A DNA stretch of 47,318 nucleotides from Gluconacetobacter sacchari (GTDB taxonomy: Bacteria; Pseudomonadota; Alphaproteobacteria; Acetobacterales; Acetobacteraceae), in NCBI RefSeq assembly GCF_014174255.1, contig NZ_JABEQJ010000036.1, forward strand, positions 1 to 47,318, given 5' to 3'. The notes under the pieces were generated by a model, which made no database searches, was not told the DNA's origin, and was given only the letters and a program-made list of their open reading frames with translations. This document shows positions 22,260-30,430 of the stretch, piece by piece. Numbering within the stretch: the stretch's first letter is position 1; the number at the start of each line of letters is the position of its first letter. The translations under genes were made by a program, and so were the position numbers.

Positions 22260-24974
22260 GTGGACGGTTCCGCCCCCGGCCTGCCGCTTTCCGACGATGG
22301 CGGCGTCGGCCAGGCCGCCATGCGGTTGCAGGCCGAGCGGGTCGCGGCGTTGCGGGCGGAAGTCGACCAGTTGCGTCATCAGATGGCGGTGCAGGACCGG
22401 GCCCTGTCCGGCCGCCTGCTGCGCGTGGCGCGGATCGTCCGGGCGTTGACGCGCGGACGCGATCCGTTCGGCCGGCCACTGGGCGAGGCGATGGCCCGGC
22501 TGATGGCCCGGATCCGGCGGCATGGCGTCCGCCCGGCCCTGGGATATGTCGGGCGCGCGCTTTTCCCCCGTGCGCGCGAGGCCCTGCCCCGCGCGGTGCC
22601 GGGCGCGGGCCCGCCGGCGGATCCGGTCGCCTGGACGCCGCTGATCCTGATCGTCGCGGAACTGGGCCTGAGCCAATGCGCGAAATATCGCGTCTGGCAG
22701 CGCGTCGAGCAGATGCGCCTGCTGGGCTGGCCGTGCCGGGTGGTGGATTGGCGCCATACCGCCGAGGCGCTGGGGGCCCTGCAATTCTGCTCGGGCGTGG
22801 TGTTCTATCGCGTGCCGGCCTTCGCATCGGTGCGGGGGATGCTGGACGAGGCGCGCCGCCTGGCCCTGCCCTCCTGGTGGGAGGTCGATGACCTGATCTT
22901 CGACCAGGATCTCTACGGGCTGAACGGCAACCTGGCGACGCTGTCGAAACGGGAGCGCGCGGAGCTGATGTCCGGGGCCGGCCTGTTCCGCGCCTGCATG
23001 CTGGGCTGCGGGGGCGGCATCGCCTCCACCCCCGTCCTGGCGCAGGTGATGCGCGATGCCGGGATGGCCGAGGTGTCGGTGATCGACAACGCGCTCGACA
23101 GGGAAACGCTGGATGCGGCGCAGGCCGCGCTGGCCGCGCTGCCGGCGCGCGCGGATGACGACGGCGCGCCGGTCGTCGTCATCTACGGGTCGGGCACGCG
23201 CACGCATGACGCCGATTTTCTGGCGGCGGCGCCGGGACTGGCGGCGGCGATGGCGGAGGATGCGCGGCTGGTCCTGTGGATCGTGGGCGACCTGGCCCTG
23301 CCGGCGTGCATCCGCGCGCTGGGCGGACGGGTGGTGGCATTGCCCGGCCGGTCCTATGCCGACTATCTGGCGCTGCTGGCGCGGGCGGATATCGCGATCG
23401 CGCCGCTGGAAGACAGCGTCTTCAACGATGCCAAGAGCAACATCAAGTATCTGGAGGCCGCCAGTGTCGGCGTGCCGCTGGTCTGCTCGCCCCGGCGGGC
23501 CTTCGCCGATGTCATCGTCGACGGGTGGACCGGCCGGCTGGCCGCGACCGACGCGGACTGGCGGCGGGCGCTGATGGACCTGGCGGGGGACGCGGCGCTG
23601 CGGCGCGGCATGGGGCGGCGGGCGGGGGCCGACATCGCCGTCCGCTATGCCCCCGCGCGGGTGGCCGAAACCCAACTGCGTGCCGTGTTCGGCGCGCCGC
23701 CCCCGACCGCGCGGGACGGGCGGCTGCGGGTGCTGTGCGTGAATGTCTATTACCCGCCGCAGAATTTCGGCGGTGCCACGCATGTCGCCGTGGAAATGGT
23801 GCAGCGGCTGCGCGATAGCGGCCGGGCCGATCTGTCGGTGTTCACCACCCGCCCGGGTGCCGCGTACGACCCGGACCGGCCGGCGGCGGCGATGCGCTAC
23901 AGCCATGGCGGCGTGCCGGTGGTGGCGGTCGACCTGCCGCCCACCGCCGATCCGATCATGATGTTTCACCATCCGGCCGCCATCGCGCTGTTCGACCAGC
24001 ATGTCGCGGCCTTTCGCCCGGACGTGGTGCATTTCCATGCCATCCAGGGGCTGGGGGTCGGGCTGGTGGATGTGTGCCGGGCGCGCGGTGTCCCTTATGT
24101 CATCACGCTGCACGATGCCTGGTGGCTGTGCGACCGGCAGTTCATGGTGCGTGCGGACGGGCGGTTCTGCGGGCAGAAGCGGATCGACCCGCGCGCCTGC
24201 CAGCGCTGCCGGCCGGAGGCGCGGCATCTGGATGATCGGGCGCTGCTGGCGGGGGCGGCGTTGCGCGACGCGGCGCTGCTGCTGAGCCCCAGCGCCAGCC
24301 ACCGCGACCTGCATCTGGCCAACGGCGTCGATCCGGCGCGGATCGTGGTGCATCGCAACGGATTCCGCTGGCCGGTCGCCCCGCGGTCGCGGCGGGCCGC
24401 CGGCAGCCCGCTGCGGTTCGGCTATGTCGGGGGGGTGGAGACGGTCAAGGGCTATCCGCTGGTGCGCGCGGCGTTCGAGGCGCTGGAGCGGGACGACTGG
24501 GTGCTGCGCCTGGTCGATGCCAAGACGGTGCTGGGCATGAACGCGATCGATGTCGCCGACTGGCGGGCACGCGGCGCGGTGGAGGTGTTGCCGGCCTATG
24601 ACGGCGCGACGATCGACGCTTTTTTCGATTCCATCGACGTGCTGCTGTTTCCCTCAAGCTGGCCCGAGAGCTACGGCCTGACGGTGCGCGAGGCGCTGGC
24701 CCGCGATGTCTGGGTCATCGCCTCGGCGCCCGGCGGCCAGGCCGAGGACATCGTGGCGGGCGTGAACGGCACGTTGATCGGCCTGTCGGCCGAGCCGGAC
24801 GAGCTGGTGGCGGCGGTGACGGCGTTGCTGGACCGGCCGGACCGCCTGGCGGGCCATGTCAATCCATGCAAGAGCGCGTTGGTCACCTGGCAGCAACAGG
24901 CGGTCACGTTGCTGGAACTGCTGCGGGCCGCCGCCGGGTCATGGCCCGCGGGATTGCCGGCCGGGCGCGGCTGA
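22260..24974 (+). CDS. Giant glycosyltransferase with two GT-B domains
   Basis: A 904-aa protein starting at GTG 22260, ten bases after the RTX-like stop; ATG 22320 is an alternative. A short coiled coil (RLQAERVAALRAEVDQLRHQ, ~22-41) precedes a first GT-B-type domain (~125-470): WWEVDDLIFDQDLYG, VVIYGSGTRTHDADFL, NDAKSNIKYLEAASVGVPLV. The second GT4-type domain (~486-880) has VLCVNVYYPPQNFGGATHVA, VVHFHAIQGLG, TLHDAWWLCDRQFMV, GYVGGVETVKGYPLVRAAFE and SSWPESYGLTVREALA. The first domain is related to the middle domain of the protein at 17928-20732, so the two genes probably share ancestry. Likely role: glycan synthesis with, or on, the RTX-like protein. Confidence 0.85.
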   Translation: MDGSAPGLPLSDDGGVGQAAMRLQAERVAALRAEVDQLRHQMAVQDRALSGRLLRVARIVRALTRGRDPFGRPLGEAMARLMARIRRHGVRPALGYVGRALFPRAREALPRAVPGAGPPADPVAWTPLILIVAELGLSQCAKYRVWQRVEQMRLLGWPCRVVDWRHTAEALGALQFCSGVVFYRVPAFASVRGMLDEARRLALPSWWEVDDLIFDQDLYGLNGNLATLSKRERAELMSGAGLFRACMLGCGGGIASTPVLAQVMRDAGMAEVSVIDNALDRETLDAAQAALAALPARADDDGAPVVVIYGSGTRTHDADFLAAAPGLAAAMAEDARLVLWIVGDLALPACIRALGGRVVALPGRSYADYLALLARADIAIAPLEDSVFNDAKSNIKYLEAASVGVPLVCSPRRAFADVIVDGWTGRLAATDADWRRALMDLAGDAALRRGMGRRAGADIAVRYAPARVAETQLRAVFGAPPPTARDGRLRVLCVNVYYPPQNFGGATHVAVEMVQRLRDSGRADLSVFTTRPGAAYDPDRPAAAMRYSHGGVPVVAVDLPPTADPIMMFHHPAAIALFDQHVAAFRPDVVHFHAIQGLGVGLVDVCRARGVPYVITLHDAWWLCDRQFMVRADGRFCGQKRIDPRACQRCRPEARHLDDRALLAGAALRDAALLLSPSASHRDLHLANGVDPARIVVHRNGFRWPVAPRSRRAAGSPLRFGYVGGVETVKGYPLVRAAFEALERDDWVLRLVDAKTVLGMNAIDVADWRARGAVEVLPAYDGATIDAFFDSIDVLLFPSSWPESYGLTVREALARDVWVIASAPGGQAEDIVAGVNGTLIGLSAEPDELVAAVTALLDRPDRLAGHVNPCKSALVTWQQQAVTLLELLRAAAGSWPAGLPAGRG

Positions 24975-25072
24975 TCTACAGCAACGGCGCGGGATCGTCC
25001 TTGGGGCCGCGCGGCCGCCGGACGGCAAGCGGTTCGCTTCCGTCATGTTCCGTCGTCTCTTGTCCAGTTTTG

Positions 25073-25094
25073 CGCGAAATCGGGCGGTTTCGCG
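25073..25094. terminator. Hairpin between glycosyltransferase and HU genes
   Basis: CGCGAAA (25073-25079) and TTTCGCG (25088-25094) form a perfect 7-bp stem with an 8-base loop, in the 292-base gap before the HU gene. It may end the glycosyltransferase transcript. The rest of the gap is presumed HU leader; no convincing promoter hexamers were fixed. Confidence 0.35.
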
Positions 25095-25266
25095 AAGGGG
25101 TGGCTATTTTGCTGTTCGTGTCAGCAAGATTCTCCATGCATCGAAGAATTTTGTGGCATAAGCTTTAACAGCGCGCTAAAAGCCGCGTCCGATATTGCCG
25201 GGCGTCGCGGGGGACCTTGTCCGTTGCGGCTGTATTTGCAAACGCTGGCAGGAGAAGAGAGAACAG

Positions 25267-25536
25267 ATGAGCAAAGCCTTCATTGCGGCCGTTATCCAGG
25301 ATTCGATCGATTGCACGGGGGTTGCCGCCAATCAGGCCGCGTCCGACCTGATTTCCGCGATCGTCAAGGAACTGAAGAAGGAAGGCGGGTTCACCCTGCC
25401 GTCGTTCGGAACGTTCACGGTCAAGAAGACCAAGGCGCGCAAGGCGCTCAATCCGCGCACCGGCGAGCCCGTGAAGGTCAAGGCCGGCAAGACCGTTCGT
25501 TTCAAGGCCAGTCCGAACCTGAAAAAGGCGGTCTGA
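25267..25536 (+). CDS. HU family DNA-binding protein
   Basis: An 89-aa HU/IHF-fold nucleoid protein: MSKAFIAAVIQDSIDCTGVA, the GGFTLPSFGTFTVKKTKARK core, and the DNA-binding arm NPRTGEPVKVKAGKTVRFKA ending SPNLKKAV. HU dimers bend and wrap DNA without strong sequence preference. The ATG at 25267 follows a GGAGAAGAG leader (25251-25259). An isolated gene with a hairpin downstream, so probably monocistronic. The sequence favours HU over the IHF subunits but cannot assign HU-alpha or HU-beta. Confidence 0.93.
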   Translation: MSKAFIAAVIQDSIDCTGVAANQAASDLISAIVKELKKEGGFTLPSFGTFTVKKTKARKALNPRTGEPVKVKAGKTVRFKASPNLKKAV

Positions 25537-25543
25537 GCCCGCC

Positions 25544-25568
25544 GCCACGGCCGCCGCGCGGCCGTGGC
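25544..25568 (+). terminator. Strong hairpin after HU gene
   Basis: GCCACGGCCG (25544-25553) and CGGCCGTGGC (25559-25568) form a perfect 10-bp GC stem with a CCGCG loop, eight bases after the stop. No T-tract follows, so it may work as an mRNA 3' stabiliser as much as a terminator. Confidence 0.55.
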
Positions 25569-25665
25569 ACGCCGAGCGGCGCGCGCCGTCGCGCGTGGTG
25601 TCGGAAATCCCGTGTGCGTGTCTTCCGGAATGTGGATGACGGGCGGCTTCGCCGGCTCGCGCGCC

Positions 25666-25740
25666 TGGCTGGGGCGGGAGGACTCGAACCTCCGAATGGC
25701 GGAATCAAAATCCGCTGCCTTACCACTTGGCTACGCCCCA
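25666..25740 (-). tRNA. tRNA-Gln (anticodon TTG)
   Basis: On the minus strand a complete 75-nt cloverleaf: acceptor TGGGGCG paired with CGCCCCA, then G discriminator and encoded CCA; D-arm with AAGTGGTAAGGCA; anticodon stem-loop GCGGA-TTTTGAT-TCCGC with TTG at positions 34-36; T-arm GGAGG-TTCGAGT-CCTCC. It reads CAA and, by wobble, CAG glutamine codons. Confidence 0.97.
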
Positions 25741-25818
25741 CTGGACCGGATCGTGTCGGCCACGCGTCCTTCTAGAGGGAAGGACGGGGCCACGTAAAGA
25801 GGGTTCTGCGTCGCGGGA

Positions 25819-26469
25819 TCACCGGGGCTCGGCCTGCGGGTCCAGCGGCAGGTCGATCGCGGGGTCGATCGGCTCCATGGCCGGGCCGGCCGCCGGGGTG
25901 GCGGCGCCGCGCCGCGCCAGCAGGCTGCCCAGCCGGCCGGCGCGGTCCAGCGCCTGGTCCAGCGCCGCCATGGTGCGGGACATGTCCTCGGTATCGTCGC
26001 GTTCCCAGGCCCGCATCGTGTAGGTCCAGACGCCGATCAGGCCTTGCAGGCGCAGCGCGCCGAGCGGCCCGGAGGTGTCGAGGCCCGCCGCCCCGGCCAT
26101 CCAGCGCATGCTCTGGGCCGTCGTCGCGGCCAGGAACAGCGCCAGCGCCGGGTCGAACGGCAGGGCGCGCATCACCGCGCGCACGCCCTCGCGATATTGT
26201 TGCAGGACGTCGAAGCGACGCATCAGCGCGTCGAACAATTGTTCGCGCACCGTGCCGGTGCTGCCGTCATCGACCAGGGCCGATTCGTCGGCCAGCCGAC
26301 CCAGCTTCAGCAGGATGGCGGTCTTGGCCGGAAAGCGGCGCCGTGCCTCCTCCAGCGGCATGCCGGCATCGCGCGCGGCATCGACGACGCTCAACCGCGC
26401 CCATCCGTAGAGTGCCGCGCGTTCCATGGCGGCGCGAAGCAGGGCATCGTCGAACTGATCGTTATCCAT
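25819..26469 (-). CDS. TetR-fold protein, COQ9-like
   Basis: A 216-aa protein with a TetR-like helix-turn-helix N-terminus (ALYGWARLSVVDAARDAGMP then LEEARRRFPAKTAILLKL) and a C-terminal region of the COQ9 type (VWTYTMRAWERDDTEDMSRT then MAALDQALDRAG). COQ9 is a lipid-binding partner of COQ7 in ubiquinone synthesis, with a TetR fold that has lost DNA binding. The C-terminal W-x3-D-D-x3-D-M-x-R-T-M pattern favours COQ9 over a true repressor. ATG 26469 was preferred to the GTG at 26487, with AGAAAG just before it. It stands alone upstream (in genome order) of the proC gene. Confidence 0.7.
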   Translation of the reverse strand: MDNDQFDDALLRAAMERAALYGWARLSVVDAARDAGMPLEEARRRFPAKTAILLKLGRLADESALVDDGSTGTVREQLFDALMRRFDVLQQYREGVRAVMRALPFDPALALFLAATTAQSMRWMAGAAGLDTSGPLGALRLQGLIGVWTYTMRAWERDDTEDMSRTMAALDQALDRAGRLGSLLARRGAATPAAGPAMEPIDPAIDLPLDPQAEPR

Positions 26470-26574
26470 AAGCTTTCTGACGGTCACCTGGTCTGTGGCC
26501 CGATCCGGCCGATCCGGAAGGCTTGGTTTTGCATTGCGGTTAAATTACGGCGCAGCCGCGCGCAAGTTCACCGC

Positions 26575-27399
26575 TCAGGACGCCAGTTCTCGCGCGCGCC
26601 GCGCGGCGGCGGCGATGGCGGCCTCCATCGTCGCCGGCCAGGCCGTGGGGGCCATCAGGATGTCCAGCGCCGCCTGGGTCGTGCCGCCGGGGCTGGTGAC
26701 GCGGCGGCGCAGGTCCGCCGCGTCGGATTCCGACTGCGCCAGCAGCGCGCCCGCGCCCGATACGGTGCGCCGGGCGATCCGGCGCGCCAGGCCGGCGGGC
26801 AGGCCCTGGGCGATGCCGGCCTGTTCCATCAACTCCGCCAGCAGGAAGACATAGGCCGGGCCGCTGCCCGAGACGGCGGTGACGGCGTCCATCTGCGCTT
26901 CCTCGGCCACCCACGCCACGTCGCCGACCGCCGAGAGCAGGCGGGTGCAGAGCGCGCGCTGGGCCTCGGTCGCGGCGGGGGGGGCGTAGCAGACGGTCAT
27001 GCCCTGGCCGATGGCGCTGGGCGTGTTGGGCATGGCGCGGATGACGACGGCCGCTTCGGTGCCGACCGATTCCAGAGAGGCGGTCAGGCCGCCGACCGTC
27101 TTGCCGGCCATGACCGACAGGACCGGCGCATGACGGGCGAAACGCGCGATCGCGGGCAGGATCTCGGCCGCCTTCTGCGGTTTCGTCGCCAGGACGATCA
27201 GGGCGGGGGCGAAGTCGTCCGGCAGGTCGGATGCCTGCCGCGCGACCTTGTGCGGAGCGGGGATGTCGTCGCGGTGCCGGTCGAGAATGACGGACGGGGC
27301 CAGCCCGTCCGCCAGCCAGCCGGCCAGCATCGCCCCGCCCATCTGCCCGCAGCCGACCAGCAGCAGCGGCGGCAGGGGGCCGGCCGGTCCGTCGGTCAT
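26575..27399 (-). CDS. proC: Pyrroline-5-carboxylate reductase
   Basis: A 274-aa NAD(P)H-dependent reductase for the last step of proline synthesis. Rossmann motif LLLVGCGQMGGAMLAGWL at the N-terminus; VLATKPQKAAEILP; the substrate region VIRAMPNTPSAIGQGMTV; and the signature AVSGSGPAYVFLLAELMEQA with RRRVTSPGGTTQAALDIL near the end. The ATG at 27399 overlaps the stop of the YbjN-like gene (ATGA), so translation is coupled. proA lies separately at 37699. Confidence 0.96.
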   Translation of the reverse strand: MTDGPAGPLPPLLLVGCGQMGGAMLAGWLADGLAPSVILDRHRDDIPAPHKVARQASDLPDDFAPALIVLATKPQKAAEILPAIARFARHAPVLSVMAGKTVGGLTASLESVGTEAAVVIRAMPNTPSAIGQGMTVCYAPPAATEAQRALCTRLLSAVGDVAWVAEEAQMDAVTAVSGSGPAYVFLLAELMEQAGIAQGLPAGLARRIARRTVSGAGALLAQSESDAADLRRRVTSPGGTTQAALDILMAPTAWPATMEAAIAAAARRARELAS

Positions 27400-27899
27400 G
27401 CCTCGCCCGCGCAGTCGAGCATGGCGGCTTCCAGCGCCTCGGCCGGGGTCTTGCCGCCCCACAGCACGAACTGGAAGGCGGGGTAGAAGCGCTCGCACTC
27501 GGTGATGGCGATGTCGATCATGTCTTCCAGGCTTTCCATCGACGCGCCCGGCGCGCCGCGCAGCAGAACGGCGTGACGAAACAGCGGCATGCCGCTTTCC
27601 AGATCCATGCCGAAATGACCGATCCACAGCCGCTCGTTGGCCAGCGCCACCAGTTCGAACAGCGCCCGGCGCTGCTGGGACGGGACCTTGAGGTCGAACG
27701 TGCAGGTGAAATGCATCGCGCTGACCTCGCGCGACCAGGAGAAATAGAGACCGTAGTCGCACCATTTCCCGGGGGCCTCGGCGGCCATTTCCGAATCGTT
27801 GCGGCGATCGAACGCCCATTCATAGCCGCCGACGATCTGTTCCATCAGGTCGAGCGGGTTGGCGTCATGCTTGGGCGTGGAGGTGGAGAGGGCAGGCAT
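27396..27899 (-). CDS. YbjN domain-containing protein
   Basis: A 167-aa cytoplasmic protein of the YbjN family, related in fold to type III secretion chaperones. Recognisable stretches are GGYEWAFDRRNDSEMAAEAP, YFSWSREVSAMHFTCTFDLK and IDIAITECERFYPAFQFVLW followed by GGKTPAEALEAA. In alphaproteobacteria this protein commonly precedes proC, as here. ATG at 27899 has GGGGAG nine bases upstream. The molecular role is not established. Confidence 0.88.
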   Translation of the reverse strand: MPALSTSTPKHDANPLDLMEQIVGGYEWAFDRRNDSEMAAEAPGKWCDYGLYFSWSREVSAMHFTCTFDLKVPSQQRRALFELVALANERLWIGHFGMDLESGMPLFRHAVLLRGAPGASMESLEDMIDIAITECERFYPAFQFVLWGGKTPAEALEAAMLDCAGEA

Positions 27900-28091
27900 G
27901 TGGGACTCCCCTAGGCCGTGGAGGGAGGGGGCCGGCGTCGCGCGTCGGACCCCGAACGTCTGCAAAACGGACCGTCTGTCGTTCCCGCCACGGGAGGGAG
28001 CGCGGTCGCGCCCCCAACCCTATGGGCGGTCCTGCCGTGCTGGCAAGCACGGGCGCGGGCGCGCGGACCGTCGGGACGAAAAATTTATCGT

Positions 28092-28415
28092 TCAGGCGTA
28101 GTTGCCGAAGGCGCCGCCCGGTGGTTCCGGGGCCGGAAAGGGCTGGTCCGGGGCGATCACGGCTTCCAGCGTCGCGACTCGTGCCTCCAGCGCCGCCAGG
28201 CGGGCGTCGGAATCCTCCTGGGCGGCGCGGGCGCGGCTGGCCAGTTCGCGCACGACCTCGAATTCCTCGCGCCGGACCAGGTTCAGCGTCGACAGGATTT
28301 CGTCGACCCGCGCGCGGACGATGGCGCCGACCTCCTCCCGCGCGCCGGCCAGGGCGGACAGCGCGCCGCCGGCGACACCGGCGAGATCGTCGAAAAAGCG
28401 TGGCTTGTCGGCCAT
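28092..28415 (-). CDS. ubiK: UbiK family ubiquinone biosynthesis accessory factor (BMFP)
   Basis: A 107-aa membrane-associated coiled-coil protein. It begins MADKPRFFDDLAGVAGGALS, then NLVRREEFEVVRELASRARA and a leucine/alanine heptad segment DARLAALEARVATLEAVIA. UbiK helps the aerobic ubiquinone-synthesis complex by binding lipids and trimerising through the C-terminal coiled coil. It is divergent to hldD and alone in its transcription unit. The proline-rich tail (PAPEPPGGAFGNYA) is typical of alphaproteobacterial members. Confidence 0.88.
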   Translation of the reverse strand: MADKPRFFDDLAGVAGGALSALAGAREEVGAIVRARVDEILSTLNLVRREEFEVVRELASRARAAQEDSDARLAALEARVATLEAVIAPDQPFPAPEPPGGAFGNYA

Positions 28416-28554
28416 GGCGGGGTCTCCTGTCTTCGCTGCCGCATCCGAGCATATAGACAGTCCGGCGCCGCAAGGCCATCCGCCAATGCGGCTGGCCGCC
28501 CCGCCCGGAAGGGAGGCTCTTCGAACCGGGGGCGATCTGGATTATAAGCGGGGC

Positions 28555-29535
28555 ATGATCATCATTACCGGTGGGGCCGGTTTCATCGGCTCGTGTCTAC
28601 AGGCGGCGCTGCGGGCGCGGGGCGAGGAGACGGTGGTCGTCGACTGGCTGGGGAGCGGCGACAAATGGCGCAACGTGGCGCGCCATGCCCCCGACCGGCT
28701 GGTGGCCCCCGAGGCGCTGGACGCCTTCCTGGACAGCCGGCCGGACGTGTCGGCCGTGCTGCACATGGGGGCGATCAGCGAGACCACCGCCCGCGACGGC
28801 GACCTGGTCTGGCGCACCAATGTCGATCTGTCGACGCGCCTGTGGCACTGGTGCGCGCGGGAGGGGGCGCGGTTCATCTATGCGTCCTCGGCCGCGACCT
28901 ATGGCGGCGCCGACCGGCCCGAGCAGTTTTCCGACGATCCGGCGGGGCTGGAGGCGCTGCGGCCGCTGAACCTGTACGGCTGGTCGAAACATGTGTTCGA
29001 CCGCCATGTGACGGGCTGGGTCGCCGGAGGCGCGCCCGCCCCCGCGCAATGGGCCGGGCTGAAATTCTTCAACGTCTACGGCCCCAACGAATACCACAAG
29101 GGCGGCATGATCTCGGTCGTCAAGGTCAAGTACGACGAAGTGACGCGCGGCCAGCCGGCCACGCTGTTCCGCGCCACCGTGCCGGGCATGGCCGACGGGG
29201 CGCAGGCGCGCGATTTCATCTGGGTGGGGGATGTGGTCAACGTCATGCTGTGGCTGCTGGACAATCCGCAGGTCAGCGGCCTGTTCAATTGCGGCACCGG
29301 CGTCGCGCGGACCTATCTGGACCTGGCGCATGCGGTCTGCGACGCCGCCGGCCGGCCGCGGCGGGTCGCCTTCGTCGATATGCCCGAGGCGCTGCGCGGG
29401 CAGTATCAATCCTATACCCGCGCCGACATGACGCGGCTGCGCGCGGCGGGATACACTAGGCCCTTCACGTCGCTGGAGGATGGGGTGCGCCGCTACGTCC
29501 ACGACTATCTCGCCACCGCCGACGCGTATCTGTGA
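28555..29535 (+). CDS. hldD: ADP-L-glycero-D-manno-heptose 6-epimerase
   Basis: A 326-aa extended short-chain dehydrogenase that converts ADP-D,D-heptose to ADP-L,D-heptose for the lipopolysaccharide inner core. NAD(P)-binding ITGGAGFIGS at residues 4-13; VLHMGAISETTARDGDLVW; FIYASSAATYGG; catalytic Tyr-x3-Lys in NLYGWSKHVFD; and the family-specific FFNVYGPNEYHKGGM. RDFIWVGDVVNVMLWLL follows. ATG at 28555 stands after an AAGCGGGGC leader. It begins a plus-strand run with lgt. Confidence 0.95.
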   Translation: MIIITGGAGFIGSCLQAALRARGEETVVVDWLGSGDKWRNVARHAPDRLVAPEALDAFLDSRPDVSAVLHMGAISETTARDGDLVWRTNVDLSTRLWHWCAREGARFIYASSAATYGGADRPEQFSDDPAGLEALRPLNLYGWSKHVFDRHVTGWVAGGAPAPAQWAGLKFFNVYGPNEYHKGGMISVVKVKYDEVTRGQPATLFRATVPGMADGAQARDFIWVGDVVNVMLWLLDNPQVSGLFNCGTGVARTYLDLAHAVCDAAGRPRRVAFVDMPEALRGQYQSYTRADMTRLRAAGYTRPFTSLEDGVRRYVHDYLATADAYL

Positions 29536-29578
29536 CGCGCGACCGGTCCCCCCTTTCTCCGCCGTCGAGGGACGCCGC

Positions 29579-30430
29579 ATGCTGCCTGTACTGATCTTTC
29601 CGCAATTCGATCCGGTCATGGTGCATGTCGGGCCGCTGGCGATCCGCTGGTACGCCATGGCCTATATCACCGCGCTGCTGGTCGGCTGGCGGCTGGTGCG
29701 TCGGCTGGTCACCCTCGCGCCCCGCGCCGCGACGCCCGAGCAGGTGGACGACTTCCTGACCTGGGCCACGCTCGGCGTCGTGCTGGGGGGGCGGCTGGGT
29801 TATATCCTGTTCTATCAGCCGCGAACCTATCTGGCGCACCCGCTGGCCGCCTTGCAGGTGTGGCATGGCGGGATGTCCTTCCATGGCGGCGCGCTGGGGG
29901 TGGTGCTGGCGCTGGCGCTGTTTTCCTGGCGCAACGGGTTGAGCTTCCTGGCCTTTTCCGACCGGGTGACCGTGGTGGTGCCGATGGGGCTGGGGCTGGG
30001 CCGGGTGGCGAACTTCATCAACGGCGAATTATGGGGCCGTGTCGCGCCGGCCGACCTGCCGTGGGCGATGATCTTTCCGCAGGCCGGCCCGGAGCCGCGC
30101 CATCCTTCGGAACTGTACGAGGCGCTGCTGGAGGGCGCGGTGCTGTTCGCCGTGATGTGGCTGGTGGCGCGGAATCGGCGGATTCGCGAGCGGCCGGGCT
30201 TCCTCGCCGGGCTGTTCCTGTTCGGCTATGCCGTGGCGCGCAGTTTCTGCGAATTCTTCCGCGAGCCCGATGCGTTCATCGGCTTCCTGCCCTTCGGCAC
30301 CACCATGGGGCAGATCCTGTGCGTTCCCATGGCGATCGCGGGCGCCGGGCTGATGGCGCAGGCGATGGTCAGGCCGCCGCGCCCGGTGCTGATGCGGATC
30401 GACGCGGAAGCCGAGGCCGATCGCGCATGA
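29579..30430 (+). CDS. lgt: Prolipoprotein diacylglyceryl transferase
   Basis: A 283-aa inner-membrane enzyme that adds diacylglycerol to the lipobox cysteine of prolipoproteins. The family signature GLGLGRVANFINGELWGR is present, as are YAMAYITALLVGWRL near the N-terminus, the WHGGMSFHGGALG motif with its essential histidine, PSELYEALLEGAVLF, and SFCEFFREPD near the end. About seven membrane segments. ATG at 29579 (MLPVLIFPQFDPV) gives the canonical N-terminus. Its stop overlaps the next ATG (ATGA at 30427). Confidence 0.96.
   Translation: MLPVLIFPQFDPVMVHVGPLAIRWYAMAYITALLVGWRLVRRLVTLAPRAATPEQVDDFLTWATLGVVLGGRLGYILFYQPRTYLAHPLAALQVWHGGMSFHGGALGVVLALALFSWRNGLSFLAFSDRVTVVVPMGLGLGRVANFINGELWGRVAPADLPWAMIFPQAGPEPRHPSELYEALLEGAVLFAVMWLVARNRRIRERPGFLAGLFLFGYAVARSFCEFFREPDAFIGFLPFGTTMGQILCVPMAIAGAGLMAQAMVRPPRPVLMRIDAEAEADRA

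Noticed and set aside
20823-24353. A 1176-codon open frame on the minus strand opposite the RTX-like and second glycosyltransferase genes
   Set aside because: Its translation is His/Arg/Gln-rich without domain motifs, the usual antisense shadow in high-GC DNA; the plus strand carries clear glycosyltransferase and RTX motifs.
25819-26469. Plain TetR repressor annotation
   Set aside because: The C-terminal half fits COQ9 better and there is no palindromic operator or divergent target; kept as COQ9-like with moderate confidence.
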